NCBI RefSeq assembly: GCF_012927405.1
Contig: NZ_JABBGM010000007.1
Location: 1 to 64,000, forward strand
DNA: 64,000 bases
Direction: 5' to 3'
DNA from: Novosphingobium olei
GTDB lineage: Bacteria > Pseudomonadota > Alphaproteobacteria > Sphingomonadales > Sphingomonadaceae
The translations under genes and the position numbers were made by a program. Numbering within the stretch: the stretch's first letter is position 1; every line of letters starts with the position of its first letter. Positions 34,575 through 43,309 of this stretch are shown here, one piece after another. The notes beneath the pieces were generated by a model. It saw only the letters and a program-made list of their open reading frames with translations, ran no database searches and was not told where the DNA came from.

Positions 34575-35726
34575 TTACTCCTCGACCTTGGCCGGAAAGG
34601 CGGCGGGGCCATTGGCGGGCTTGGTCGCCGCCGGAGCGGCGCTGACCGCCGAGGCGGAAGCCGGAGCTGGGGTCGGCACCGCACTACTGGGCGCCGCACG
34701 TACCGCTGCTGCCGGGACGTGCGCTTTCGCAGTGGGCGCGAGACGCGCCTGCACCTGAGCCTGAATCGCCTCGATCGCATTGCCCGACTGGAGCGCGGCA
34801 CCCTTGGCGCGCGCCGCCGCAACGGCCTCGGGGCGCGGCGGCCCGGAAGGCGCGGCATCTATTGCTTTGGGAGTGGGTGACCCAGCGTCCTGGGCGATCG
34901 GGGCGACGGGTACCGGTGCCGGCACGAATGCCGCGCTCGCGAGGCTAACTGCCCTGCCCTCGACCTGCTCGCCGATATTGGGCTCGCCCGAGGACAGCTC
35001 CATCCAGGCGCCGTTGTCGACCACTGCGTGGATGATCCGCGGTTCGTGGAGATTGCCACCACCATCGACGAAAGAGGGGAACACCACCTTGAGCACGCGG
35101 CGCTCGCGGTGGACCATGCCGCCGCCGGCCGAGGTGATGCGGCCCGAACCCGACGGCGTGTACGACGCAGTAACCGGCTTGGCGGCGGCGGGCTGGCGGA
35201 TGTACGGCCCTGCCGGGGTCATCGGCCGGGCATTCTGGATCACCGACAGCGCCTGGTCGTCGATCACCGTCGAAGGCGCGCAGGTCCCGCCTGGTGCGCT
35301 GCAGGCAAAGCTGCCCTTGATGTTGCCGCCGAACAGCGAGGTGCAGGCGGCGAGCTGGGTAGCCGCGAGTCCGATGGCCGCGATGCTTGCAGCCCGGGTG
35401 ACGGGGTTTGGCGATCGCCGCGCCGCAAGATCCCCAAGCCGGATCGCGAGCCGCCAGATGGCGAGGCCCGATTGGCGCGACAGCGGAGCCTCACCAAGCG
35501 CGACATGGCCCGCCGAGCGCGCCCACGCGCGCTTGCCCAGCAATGCCTGTTCGCGAGGCGTGAGCAGCACGCCTCGCGGAACCGCAGTGGCAAGGACGAG
35601 ATCCTGCCACAGCTGGATTGCTTCGGCGCGGCTGAGCTCCACCCGCGGCAGCGAGACTCGCCCACAAGAGCGCCGCGCGACTGCGCGCGTGAGGCTCGCA
35701 AGATGCTTGGAGCTGAGCGCGGTCAC
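34575..35726 (-). CDS. traV: TraV homologue with an unusual N-terminal extension
   Basis: 383 residues from a GTG that overlaps the stop of the dsbC-like gene. The TraV core starts at a lipobox-like LAACTSLFGGNIKGSFAC near residue 128, after a hydrophobic run (ASIAAIGLAATQLAAC). TraV is normally a short outer-membrane lipoprotein with the lipobox at the N-terminus. Here about 110 residues precede it, and no ATG, GTG or TTG occurs close before the hydrophobic run. The C-terminal ~120 residues are Ala/Pro-rich. Either it is a fusion or an unusual start is used. Confidence 0.75.
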   Translation of the reverse strand: MTALSSKHLASLTRAVARRSCGRVSLPRVELSRAEAIQLWQDLVLATAVPRGVLLTPREQALLGKRAWARSAGHVALGEAPLSRQSGLAIWRLAIRLGDLAARRSPNPVTRAASIAAIGLAATQLAACTSLFGGNIKGSFACSAPGGTCAPSTVIDDQALSVIQNARPMTPAGPYIRQPAAAKPVTASYTPSGSGRITSAGGGMVHRERRVLKVVFPSFVDGGGNLHEPRIIHAVVDNGAWMELSSGEPNIGEQVEGRAVSLASAAFVPAPVPVAPIAQDAGSPTPKAIDAAPSGPPRPEAVAAARAKGAALQSGNAIEAIQAQVQARLAPTAKAHVPAAAVRAAPSSAVPTPAPASASAVSAAPAATKPANGPAAFPAKVEE

Positions 35727-36619
35727 GACTTGGCGCCCTTCAGCCACTGCTCGAGCACTTCGCGCGGGCGGAAGCCTTCGATCACCGCGCCGTCCGAGCG
35801 GACGATGACCGGGGTTCCGGCAAGGCCCTGCTGGCGCGCGAAGGCCTCGTTGGCATCGAGCGGCGAGGTGTCGCAGGCGCGCGTGTCTGTTATCGGCGCC
35901 CCGGCATAGGCGGCTTTGACCGCCTTGCGGCGATCGCGCGCGCAGAACACCTGGTTGGCAAGATCGCGGCTGCCGAGCACCGAGATCGGCCGCTCGATCA
36001 CCCGCACGTTCATGTTTTCGAGGACGCCCGAGAGCGCCCGGCAGTAGCCGCAGCGAAAATCGCTGAACACGGTCACGGTCGGCCCCGAGTTTGCTCCCCA
36101 GACAATGCCGCCCGCCTCGGGCAGTGCGGCGAGCGACATCATCCGGGGGGCACCGCTCGCCGCCGGCGTGCTGACGCCGCGGCGTGGGGTCTCGACTTCC
36201 TGGGCTTCCTGCTTGCTCCCCGCAGCGCCGCCGACGAGGAGATCGGGGTTGACCTCGAGCAGCCGGACCGCAGTCAGGTCCTGGCGGGTCTGCATGTCGT
36301 AGACCCGCCCGATCAGGAGATATCGCGCGGTCTTGTCGACGTAGAACAGCTGCGAGCCTGCGGTCACTTCGCAGACCCCATCGACCACCTGGCAATTGAC
36401 GCGGGAGACCTGGGTGCGCGGCAGGCGCTGCTTCAGGAGCGCGGTCACCGCCTGGTCCGCCTCGCTTGGGGCATGTTGGGCAGTTGCGGCATCACCGGTG
36501 CCGGCGTTCGCCCAGACCAGCGAGCCGCCACTACCGAGCGCGATCGCGGCGAGCGGCATCAGGACCTGGCCAAGGCGGGGCCGCGCCAGATGGAATGACT
36601 TCAAGGACTTCAGCTTCAT
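35723..36619 (-). CDS. DsbC-family disulfide isomerase of the transfer operon
   Basis: 298 residues. An N-terminal membrane/signal segment (VLMPLAAIALGSGGSLVWA) is followed by the DsbC dimerisation region and a thioredoxin domain with CGYC in FSDFRCGYCRALSG and the cis-Pro loop AGTPVIV. It would isomerise disulfides in the Cys-rich Tra proteins, as DsbC/TrbB does in F-like systems. The ATG at 36619 has GGAGGG upstream; the frame opens at 36673 inside traB. Confidence 0.88.
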   Translation of the reverse strand: MKLKSLKSFHLARPRLGQVLMPLAAIALGSGGSLVWANAGTGDAATAQHAPSEADQAVTALLKQRLPRTQVSRVNCQVVDGVCEVTAGSQLFYVDKTARYLLIGRVYDMQTRQDLTAVRLLEVNPDLLVGGAAGSKQEAQEVETPRRGVSTPAASGAPRMMSLAALPEAGGIVWGANSGPTVTVFSDFRCGYCRALSGVLENMNVRVIERPISVLGSRDLANQVFCARDRRKAVKAAYAGAPITDTRACDTSPLDANEAFARQQGLAGTPVIVRSDGAVIEGFRPREVLEQWLKGAKS

Positions 36620-36629
36620 TGCACCCTCC

Positions 36630-38006
36630 TCACCCGTTGATGAACACGCCTTCGAGAAACACGATTTCGACATCGATCCCGGTCGGCATCTCGATCACGG
36701 GCTGGTACTGTTCGGCCCGCTCGATCAGGTACTTGCTGACCATGTCGCCCGAGGTGGCGATGCCTTCGCCGAGCCCGCCCTCGAGGATGTCGCCGGTGCC
36801 GAGCTTCTGGCGCTGCCCATTGACGTTGACGTTTGTTCCGGTGAGCGTCGAATTGGTGTTGGCGGCAAAGCCGCGGCCAAAGCCGCCGGCGAGACCGGCA
36901 AGGAAGGCCTGGCCGATCAGCGAACCTTCCCGGCTGACCACCCTCCCCCTGACCCCGGTCTTGCCGCCGAAGGCGATGAAGCCCTTGACGTCCGAGACCG
37001 CGTAACGGCCATTGGGCTGCGGGCAGGTCATGCGCTGCAGCTTGACGTAGACCTTCTCGCTCGAGAGGTCGCCGCGCGCCGCGCCGTTGACCAGGCATCC
37101 GGCGATATTGGTCGTGAGCAGCCGCCCGTTGTCGTAGACCGAGCGCGCAGGGCCGGTGATGCGCAGCACGACCGGCAGGGGATCGGTCTGACTCTGGACG
37201 CCGGCGGCCGCATCGACCCCGACTATGACCTTGGCGACCGCGATCGAGTTCGGCGGCAGGTAATTGGCGCTGTCGGTGAAGACAGTGTTGCCCTTGGGGA
37301 CCGGGCTTCCGGTTCCGCTTGCGCCCTCGTTGAACGAGACCAGGCTGACCTCGCTCCCGCGCCCTGCCGGGAGTCCCGCCGCGGCCATTGCGGCTTGCCC
37401 GGCAGGCGTGCTGGGCGCGGTCTGGTAGCTCGGTGGGCTGGTCCGCCCGTAAAGCGCGTTGGGTCCGACCGGTGTCGCGCCGGCACCCATGACCGGCGAC
37501 TGGCGCGCGGCTGCGAGCGCTGCCTTCAACTGCTCATTCTCGTTCTGGTAGGCGGAAAGCACCCGCTCGGTGTCGGGAGATATCCCGCCGCCTGACGTGC
37601 TCTGCGCTGCCTGACCCTGGGCCAGCTGCGCTTCCAACTGGTCGGCCCGCTGCGCACGGGCAGCGAGCGCGCGCATGTTGGTGTCCATCGACATCATCTG
37701 CGCCTCGGACTGGGCACGCCACTCCTTCTCGGCCATGTTCTTGTTGACCATCTCGTCGACCGAGACGTCGGCGACCTGCCGCTTGACGCTGGCGTCGCTG
37801 CTCTTGTGATCGCCGGCGAAGATCCACGAGGAGCCGATGACAAGCGCGGCAAGACCGCCAGCGCCGAGCAGCAGCATCTGCTTCTTCCTGACCGCCTCAT
37901 TGGCCACGATTGCATCGCCGAGCGGCGAGGCGTCACCACTTCCAGGGTGGGTTGCGGGACCGTCGAGCGCCTTGGGGCCTTTGCGGAACGGGTTCTTCCA
38001 GTCCAT
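36630..38006 (-). CDS. traB: Conjugal transfer protein TraB
   Basis: 458 residues, a VirB10-like scaffold spanning both membranes. One inner-membrane helix (MLLLGAGGLAALVIGSSWIF, about 45-64) is followed by a coiled coil (about 95-170), a Pro-rich stretch and the TraB/TrbI beta-barrel domain (RGRVVSREGSLIGQAFLAGL). The ATG overlaps the traK stop by one base (TGATG) with GGAGG in place. Confidence 0.94.
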   Translation of the reverse strand: MDWKNPFRKGPKALDGPATHPGSGDASPLGDAIVANEAVRKKQMLLLGAGGLAALVIGSSWIFAGDHKSSDASVKRQVADVSVDEMVNKNMAEKEWRAQSEAQMMSMDTNMRALAARAQRADQLEAQLAQGQAAQSTSGGGISPDTERVLSAYQNENEQLKAALAAARQSPVMGAGATPVGPNALYGRTSPPSYQTAPSTPAGQAAMAAAGLPAGRGSEVSLVSFNEGASGTGSPVPKGNTVFTDSANYLPPNSIAVAKVIVGVDAAAGVQSQTDPLPVVLRITGPARSVYDNGRLLTTNIAGCLVNGAARGDLSSEKVYVKLQRMTCPQPNGRYAVSDVKGFIAFGGKTGVRGRVVSREGSLIGQAFLAGLAGGFGRGFAANTNSTLTGTNVNVNGQRQKLGTGDILEGGLGEGIATSGDMVSKYLIERAEQYQPVIEMPTGIDVEIVFLEGVFING

Positions 38007-38800
38007 CACTGGCCTCCATTCGATTGGATGAGGTAGACAGCGGCCGCCTGGCCGGGCGCGAGCTCGCTCACCGGGGTCATGAAGGCGACGCTGCCGCGCG
38101 CGGCGAGCAGGTTCTCATCGAGAGTGAGCGGCTTTGCGCCGGTGTTGCGGACCTTGAGGATCAGTCCCTTGAGGTCAGCGCCGCGGTATTCGCCGACCTG
38201 CTGGACCTCGAGCTTGCCGACCGCGACCGGCTCGAGCACGCTTTGCCTGATCTCGAAGCCTTCGATGGTCTCGCTGCGATACATGGCTTGCGCGAGGCGC
38301 ACGGCGGCATCCTCGGGCGAAGAGCGCACTTCCCAATCGCGCGCGGCCTCGGTCTTGATCGCCGTGTTGGTGACGAAGACCTGCTCGGCGTCGTTGCCGC
38401 GGACCTGGCAGAGGAACTTGTAGACGTAGCCCTTTCGGGTCGTGCCGAAGAACGAGAGGTTGGGCTTGGTGAAGCCATCGGGCACCGAAATGTAGATGTC
38501 CCCGCGCACGGGCTCGTTGACGATCTTGAAGTCCTCGGCCGGGTTGCCGGTGCTGATCTTCGAGACCGAGGCGAACTGGTCTCCCGCAAGGCTGATCCGG
38601 GTGAGGTCCTTCGCCGAGGCGACACAGGCGACCGTACCATTGTCAGCAGCGGGAATGCTCTGGTCGGCCATGGCGGGTGCGGCAAGGCACAGCGCACCGA
38701 AGCAGATGAGCGCGGCGCCAACCGGGCGGCCATTGATTGCATAGGGCCGTCCGGCGAGCACGCTGCCCACCCCGATCGCGCCCCAACCCAGTTCGGCCAT
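38006..38800 (-). CDS. traK: Conjugal transfer protein TraK
   Basis: 264 residues, a VirB9-like secretin-family protein of the outer-membrane core complex. A hydrophobic export segment ends AAPAMA near residue 45, preceded by an unusually long n-region. The body is beta-rich with the conserved KGLILKVRNTGAKPLTL near the C-terminus. The ATG overlaps the traE stop by one base. Confidence 0.9.
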   Translation of the reverse strand: MAELGWGAIGVGSVLAGRPYAINGRPVGAALICFGALCLAAPAMADQSIPAADNGTVACVASAKDLTRISLAGDQFASVSKISTGNPAEDFKIVNEPVRGDIYISVPDGFTKPNLSFFGTTRKGYVYKFLCQVRGNDAEQVFVTNTAIKTEAARDWEVRSSPEDAAVRLAQAMYRSETIEGFEIRQSVLEPVAVGKLEVQQVGEYRGADLKGLILKVRNTGAKPLTLDENLLAARGSVAFMTPVSELAPGQAAAVYLIQSNGGQ

Positions 38801-39423
38801 CACGCCTCTCCCCCGTCGCTATTGTCTGATTGCGCGCTGCCCGCGCCCTTGGCGTCGATGACCTTGCCCGACGGATCCTTGGTCACGCGCCCGAACCCGG
38901 CGAGCTTGAGGCTGACGCCCGAGTAGCTCCACACGTAGCGGAAGGTCCGGGCTTCGGAGGTCACCTCCTTGGAGCCGACCACCGTGTGCAGCACGCCGTT
39001 GACCTCGCTGGTCAGTGCCTCGGGATCGACAGAGAGGTTCTCGATCGTGAAGAACTGCGAGACATTCGAGCCGTTCTGCTCGTTGAAGATCTTCATCAGT
39101 TCGGCCTTCATCCGGCCGTGGGTTCTGGGATCGGTGATCGCCAGGATCGAATCCATCCAGTACTGCAGGTTGGACGGCGAGCGGTTGAGTGTCAGCAGCG
39201 CGGCATCGCGCGTGACGAGCTCAAGGTAATCCTTGTCGATGTGGCTCGAGGACAGCGTCAGCGGCTTCGCCAGCACCGGCTGCAGCACCACTTCGCGGTC
39301 GCGGTGCGCGGCGGTGAACGTCAACACCACGCTCAGGGCAAACAGCCCGGTCGCGGTGATCGCGAGGAGGTTGCGCTGCTTTAAGAGCCGCTGCGCCTGG
39401 CCGTGAGAAATCGAGAGGTCCAT
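38800..39423 (-). CDS. traE: Conjugal transfer protein TraE
   Basis: 207 residues, a VirB8-like inner-membrane protein. One helix (NLLAITATGLFALSVVLTFT, about 18-37) is followed by a periplasmic domain with DKDYLELVTRDAALLTLNRS and the typical C-terminal GVSLKLAGFGRV. It lies 13 bases after traL and couples into traK. Confidence 0.94.
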   Translation of the reverse strand: MDLSISHGQAQRLLKQRNLLAITATGLFALSVVLTFTAAHRDREVVLQPVLAKPLTLSSSHIDKDYLELVTRDAALLTLNRSPSNLQYWMDSILAITDPRTHGRMKAELMKIFNEQNGSNVSQFFTIENLSVDPEALTSEVNGVLHTVVGSKEVTSEARTFRYVWSYSGVSLKLAGFGRVTKDPSGKVIDAKGAGSAQSDNSDGGEA

Positions 39424-39436
39424 GTCGGTGCCGTCC

Positions 39437-39721
39437 TCAGCCCGCCATCAGGCGAAGATGGGAGGGCGGCGTCGCTCTCAGCCCCATAAAGGCACCCGGC
39501 AGGTACCAGTAGGCCGAATGAATGATCCACGAGACGGCTCGTCCCGCCTTCAACTTGCGCAATCCCCACCAGGCCAGCACGCTTGAACATAGACCGATGA
39601 AAATATGTTGAGACAGGATGCCCCAGGCGAAGGGAACGATCATCGCGAGAAACTCATCGAGTGTCCAAAACCCGATCAGCTCCGGATCATCGAGATGCGC
39701 GGGAACCGTGTAGCGATTCAT
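39437..39721 (-). CDS. traL: Conjugal transfer protein TraL
   Basis: 94 residues, a VirB3-like membrane protein. It begins MNRYTVPAHLDDPELIGFW, the TraL N-terminal signature, and has one or two membrane helices. The frame opens 4 codons earlier at a GTG (39733); the ATG is chosen because the family usually starts there. Confidence 0.9.
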   Translation of the reverse strand: MNRYTVPAHLDDPELIGFWTLDEFLAMIVPFAWGILSQHIFIGLCSSVLAWWGLRKLKAGRAVSWIIHSAYWYLPGAFMGLRATPPSHLRLMAG

Positions 39722-39786
39722 GAACGACACCACCCTCTTGTCCGCCCACGCAAAGCCCTGCGGCCATGCGCGGACGACTGGTTGGA

Positions 39787-40101
39787 TCAGATCGTCGCGG
39801 TGACCGCGGCGGTGACGATGGGCACGCCCGTGCCGGCTCCGACGCCGACCCCCACGGGAATGGCGACCTGGCCGAGGCTGAACCGGCCCGAGGCGAGACC
39901 GACGATGCCGCCGGCGAGGCTCAGCACGGTGATGATCTTGCCGCCCGAACCTTCAAGGAAGCCGGTGAAGCTGGTGAGCGCGGTGTTGAACGTGGTGTCG
40001 GCGCCCGCCATCGCCACTTCGCTGCCGAAGAGGCCAGCGACCGCGACCACTGCGGCCCCCTGGAGGAGGCTTGCCCCCTTCCCTTTCATCGTGAGTTTCA
40101 T
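39787..40101 (-). CDS. traA: Type-F pilin TraA
   Basis: A 104-residue propilin. The leader (1-32, ending SEVAMA) is followed by a mature part of about 72 residues, with two hydrophobic helices (GGKIITVLSLAGGIVGLASG and IPVGVGVGAGTGVPIVTAAV) joined by a short basic loop, as in F pilin. It is the first gene of the transfer operon and likely the most highly expressed. The S26 peptidase encoded downstream is a candidate processing enzyme. Confidence 0.93.
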   Translation of the reverse strand: MKLTMKGKGASLLQGAAVVAVAGLFGSEVAMAGADTTFNTALTSFTGFLEGSGGKIITVLSLAGGIVGLASGRFSLGQVAIPVGVGVGAGTGVPIVTAAVTATI

Positions 40102-40122
40102 GTTGCCATGTCCTTTCCAAAC

Positions 40123-40139
40123 GCCGTGATTGTCACGGC
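40123..40139. promoter_or_regulatory. Inverted repeat upstream of traA
   Basis: GCCGTGA-TTG-TCACGGC is a perfect 7-bp inverted repeat, 22 bases upstream of the traA start. It could be an operator or an mRNA hairpin in the traA leader. Confidence 0.5.
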
Positions 40140-40439
40140 CTTCAGAATGAACAGAGGGGCGCTGCCTGGAGCAATTAAAGGTCCGTTACGGCCCGGAAAC
40201 GAATCGGATGATTTCCTCAAGGCGGACTTGGAGGCACCTTATGTTTCCGAATTTGGGAATGGGAATTGCCGGATCGGGAACTGAAGTTTCCGTTTTCCGC
40301 AATCCGGTTTGCTGCATCGGGAATTGTGATTGCCGAACAAGGAATTGGCCTTCCCGAATCACTTCCACCGGCCCGGATTCGCCAAATTTACAATTTGGAG
40401 CCATTGTGCCTGCCGACACATGCACCGGAATATCCACCC
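40140..40439. promoter_or_regulatory. Divergent control region between traA and regulator genes
   Basis: 300 bases without a firm gene. It carries repeated GGGAATTG-like boxes (40254, 40261, 40319, 40341) and the inverse TTCCGAAT/TTCCCGAATC (40245, 40351). The frame of the following gene is open through part of it, but the repeats argue for a regulatory role. Confidence 0.45.
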
Positions 40440-40799
40440 ATGGCCGCAGGAACGCGCAACGTCCGCATCTTCGTAAGCGAGCAGTGCTTCGACCTGCTGG
40501 TCGATGCGATGGCGGCCTATTCCAAGGAATCCCGCCGGTTTCAGACGATGCGGATGACTGTCCAAGCCGCCTGCTTGCGCCTCAAATCCCACGGGATATC
40601 GAAGCAGGAACTCGAAGATTTCCTCGCGGATTACGCGATCGGCGGGGACATCCGGATCTTTCTCGAGGTCGGCCCGGAGTGGTCCGGAGATTACGATGCG
40701 GTCCGCGCCAAGGTGAAGGAAATCAGCGAAAAGCCGGGATTGGACAAGATCCTCGTGCCGTTCGCGGTATACCTCGCGGTAAAATACAATCTGCTCTAG
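40440..40799 (+). CDS. Hypothetical protein divergent from traA
   Basis: 119 residues from ATG 40440 (MAAGTRNVRIFVSEQCFDLL). It is predicted as mixed alpha/beta with no membrane segment and no known motif. The frame is open from 40266, but the upstream part reads through a repeat-rich control region and is left out. Its position opposite the traA operon suggests a role in tra control; the sequence does not prove it. Confidence 0.5.
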   Translation: MAAGTRNVRIFVSEQCFDLLVDAMAAYSKESRRFQTMRMTVQAACLRLKSHGISKQELEDFLADYAIGGDIRIFLEVGPEWSGDYDAVRAKVKEISEKPGLDKILVPFAVYLAVKYNLL

Positions 40800-40888
40800 G
40801 TATTTTCCACGCGGCAAGTTGCGCGCTTCTTAAGACTCTTGACAGGTTATGCCATCCCATAGACCTTTTGCCTTGGGAGGGATGGATA

Positions 40889-41410
40889 ATGCCTCACAGG
40901 AACTTGACGCCCGAGACGGTCTTCAAGCCGAGCAGTCCACCGGGCAGTGAACCCGTCTTCGCTTTTGCCAGTCCTGGACCGCGCGAGGGCGAGCAGGAAC
41001 AGTACAAGCAACTCATAAACGACGAGCTGGTACGACAAGGCATTCTGCCGGCTCACCTTGCTGACCGGATGCAGATTTCGCGGCCGAAGCTGCACAAGAT
41101 CCTCAAGCAAACCAACCCGCTCTCCGACGACTTGCGAGATCGCATCTTCAGCGAGCTTGGGATGGATCATGTTCGCGCGAAATTCTGCGTGGCACTGCTT
41201 CACGATCCGCGGGCCTACATCGAGCAATCGGTCTTTCTGGCGACCGAGAGCCTCAAGAGCTTCTATCTCGAGGTCCTGACCTGTCGGCGCGGCTCGATCG
41301 AGGTCGATCTGCGCCCGGCCGTGATCCACGAAGCGGCGCGGCGAGCCTACGATCTGCTGCTCTCGCATCAGGAGCGGGTCATGCAGAACAACCAGACGCT
41401 ACAGGCTTGA
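40889..41410 (+). CDS. Helix-turn-helix regulator near the tra operon
   Basis: 173 residues from the ATG at 40889, which has GGGAGGG at the right distance. Residues 55-95 (LADRMQISRPKLHKILKQTN, then PLSDDLRDRIFSELGMD) form a Cro/CI-like helix-turn-helix. A TTGACA at 40839-40844 may be its -35 box. By position it is a candidate regulator of conjugation. Confidence 0.65.
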   Translation: MPHRNLTPETVFKPSSPPGSEPVFAFASPGPREGEQEQYKQLINDELVRQGILPAHLADRMQISRPKLHKILKQTNPLSDDLRDRIFSELGMDHVRAKFCVALLHDPRAYIEQSVFLATESLKSFYLEVLTCRRGSIEVDLRPAVIHEAARRAYDLLLSHQERVMQNNQTLQA

Positions 41411-41420
41411 TCGGCCCTCC

Positions 41421-41696
41421 ATGCGGCCCGACACCATCGCCGCGTGGACCCAGCTCTATGCGGCCGTCGGCCTCTTGGCCGGGATTTGCTCAGGCTGCGC
41501 TCTGCTGAAAACGATCTTCGATATCCGCGCGGGCACGATCGCGCCGCCGTCCGGTTCGGGGCTGCGGTGGTGGCTGTGGTTCCCGAAGGTATGGCTGCAT
41601 TTTCAGCTCAGCTACCTCTGCGGATTTCCGTGCATTCTGGCCATTGCGATCCTCTATGCGCACTATATCGGGTTTGCGGAATTCGTCCCGTCGTAG
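41421..41696 (+). CDS. Small membrane protein
   Basis: 91 residues with hydrophobic segments at about 13-30 and 65-82 and a Trp-rich middle (LRWWLWFPKVWLHF). It starts 10 bases after the HTH gene. It overlaps the end of the convergent lytic transglycosylase gene by 34 bases. No family is recognised. Confidence 0.5.
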   Translation: MRPDTIAAWTQLYAAVGLLAGICSGCALLKTIFDIRAGTIAPPSGSGLRWWLWFPKVWLHFQLSYLCGFPCILAIAILYAHYIGFAEFVPS

Positions 41697-42460
41697 GTGA
41701 CCAATGAAACCTCGCGGTAGCCTGATGCCCAGACGGCTGTGCTGGCTGCTGTCGCTCGCGCAAGAGAGCTGGAATCTGGACGATTGAGCTGGGTAAGGCG
41801 GAGCCAGTTGGTTGTGATGGTTCGCACGTAATTGCGGGTTTCGGGGATCGCTGGGATATAGCCCAGCGTGAGGGAGCGGCGCTCTGGTCCGGCATTGTAG
41901 GCGGCCAGGGCGAGATCGACGCGTTCAAAACGATCAAGTTGCTGGCGAAGATATCGCGCGCCCGCGCGCATGTTCGCCAAGGCGTCCCAAGGGTTCCATA
42001 GCTCCAGATGCCTGGCGGTTCCGGGCATAACCTGCATCATTCCCATTGCGCCGGCCCTGCTGATTGCCCAAGCCTTGTATCCTGACTCTTGGGCAACAAC
42101 TGCATCCAGCAAGCTGGCGGGCAGGCCATTCTCGCAGGCGATTTGCGACATCGCTTCAAAGTACGTTGCTCGGCGTTTCTCCACCTCGGCCGGCAACCAC
42201 CATGTCTGGAGGTAACCATTCCCAGGACAAGACAGCGGGTTCTGGCTTGCGCTGGCTCCTTTGCCAATTTTATCAATTATATAGACAGGTTGGCTGATAC
42301 CTTGCAAATGAGCGCGTAGCGCAACCTCGACAGGACCATCTCCGCCACTGGCCGCAATGGCAGAAGGAGCGAAGCGAGACAAATCCACTTCCCTTGCCTT
42401 CGCAGGGGCAACGAAGACCATCGCAGCGACTGCGACTATTTTTGCGTAAGTCAAAATCAC
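41663..42460 (-). CDS. Lytic transglycosylase (VirB1-like)
   Basis: 265 residues. A signal peptide (about 1-22) precedes a C-terminal SLT domain with catalytic Glu125 in VVAQESGYKAWAISRAGAMG, then MQVMPGTA and ALAAYNAG. It would open peptidoglycan for assembly of the transfer channel. It lies just beyond the tra operon with its own transcription unit. Confidence 0.9.
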   Translation of the reverse strand: MILTYAKIVAVAAMVFVAPAKAREVDLSRFAPSAIAASGGDGPVEVALRAHLQGISQPVYIIDKIGKGASASQNPLSCPGNGYLQTWWLPAEVEKRRATYFEAMSQIACENGLPASLLDAVVAQESGYKAWAISRAGAMGMMQVMPGTARHLELWNPWDALANMRAGARYLRQQLDRFERVDLALAAYNAGPERRSLTLGYIPAIPETRNYVRTITTNWLRLTQLNRPDSSSLARATAASTAVWASGYREVSLVTYDGTNSANPI

Positions 42461-42640
42461 GACACGCCTTTCCGGGTGGCGTGCAGTCTAGTTGGGAATG
42501 CGCACGTGGATTCAACCTAATCGCTGCATTCTTGTCAATTGATGATCTGGAAGCGCCCCCGTTGCCTATAACCTGGTGTCATTCGCGCTAATGGGTGCCT
42601 TATCGCATTCCATAGGCCAGATGCCGTTTTCGAGAACGGT

Positions 42641-43309
42641 TCATGCGCAGGTCCTACCCATACCGGTTTGCAAACTATGATAGCCAAATGCCTTACGTGC
42701 CTCTTCCAGGCGCTTTCCGCTATCCACGGCAGCCAATATTGCTTTCTCGGCGACCTCTATTTGCTCTGCGATTGCAAGAACCTCCTCTAGATGGGGGGCA
42801 GGGATGGCAACCACGCCATCTGAATCTCCTACCAGCCAGTCACCGGGTTCGACACGCACTCCTGCCAGCTGGATTGGATCGTTGTTGGCAACCGCGGTGG
42901 CGCGATCCTTGGCGGTGCGCATTGTCACGCAGCGCGAGAAAACGGGATAGTTAAGCGCGACGCAGCGGTCGCTGTCGCGGCATGCGCCGTCGATCACGGT
43001 CGCCGCAATACCTTTGGTATGAGCCACATAGGTCAGAATGTCGCCCCAGACGGTCTGGTTCAAGATGCCGCCATTGTCGATGGCGACCACCGCGCCAGGT
43101 GGCACTTCGTCGATATAGTCGCCGACGCTCCCACCGGTAAGGCCGACCGGCAACATCCGGATCGTAAAAGCCCGTCCGGAAAATTTCATGCCGCGAGCAA
43201 CCGGAGCAAGGCCGATCAACTGGCCTGCAATTTCCAGCCTGTCCAGCGCGTCGGAGAGCGCCGTGACCCCGACGGTGTTCAGACGTTCCACAACCTTCGC
43301 TTCATCCAT
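42641..43309 (-). CDS. RraA-family aldolase (LigK/HMG-aldolase-like), copy 1
   Basis: 222 residues. The RraA-fold aldolase signature is complete: DGACRDSD holds the expected Arg-Asp pair, and PGDWLVGDSDGVVAIP follows. Class II pyruvate aldolases of this fold split 4-carboxy-4-hydroxy-2-oxoadipate or HMG to pyruvate plus an oxo acid, the last step of the protocatechuate 4,5-cleavage route. It is last in an operon with a LigJ-like hydratase, whose product this enzyme would cleave. The ATG at 43309 has GGAGAG upstream. Confidence 0.78.
   Translation of the reverse strand: MDEAKVVERLNTVGVTALSDALDRLEIAGQLIGLAPVARGMKFSGRAFTIRMLPVGLTGGSVGDYIDEVPPGAVVAIDNGGILNQTVWGDILTYVAHTKGIAATVIDGACRDSDRCVALNYPVFSRCVTMRTAKDRATAVANNDPIQLAGVRVEPGDWLVGDSDGVVAIPAPHLEEVLAIAEQIEVAEKAILAAVDSGKRLEEARKAFGYHSLQTGMGRTCA

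Noticed and set aside
32941..34880. Long plus-strand open frame opposite traC and traV
   Set aside because: No domain is seen and it is rich in Arg/Asp/Gly shadow codons. traC on the other strand has complete Walker motifs.
35727..36395. Further upstream extension of the traV frame
   Set aside because: It lies fully inside the dsbC-like gene in another frame. The GTG overlapping that gene's stop is the sensible start.
40208..40888. In-frame extension upstream of the HTH gene
   Set aside because: It crosses the neighbouring gene in another frame. A strong GGGAGGG site fixes the start at 40889.
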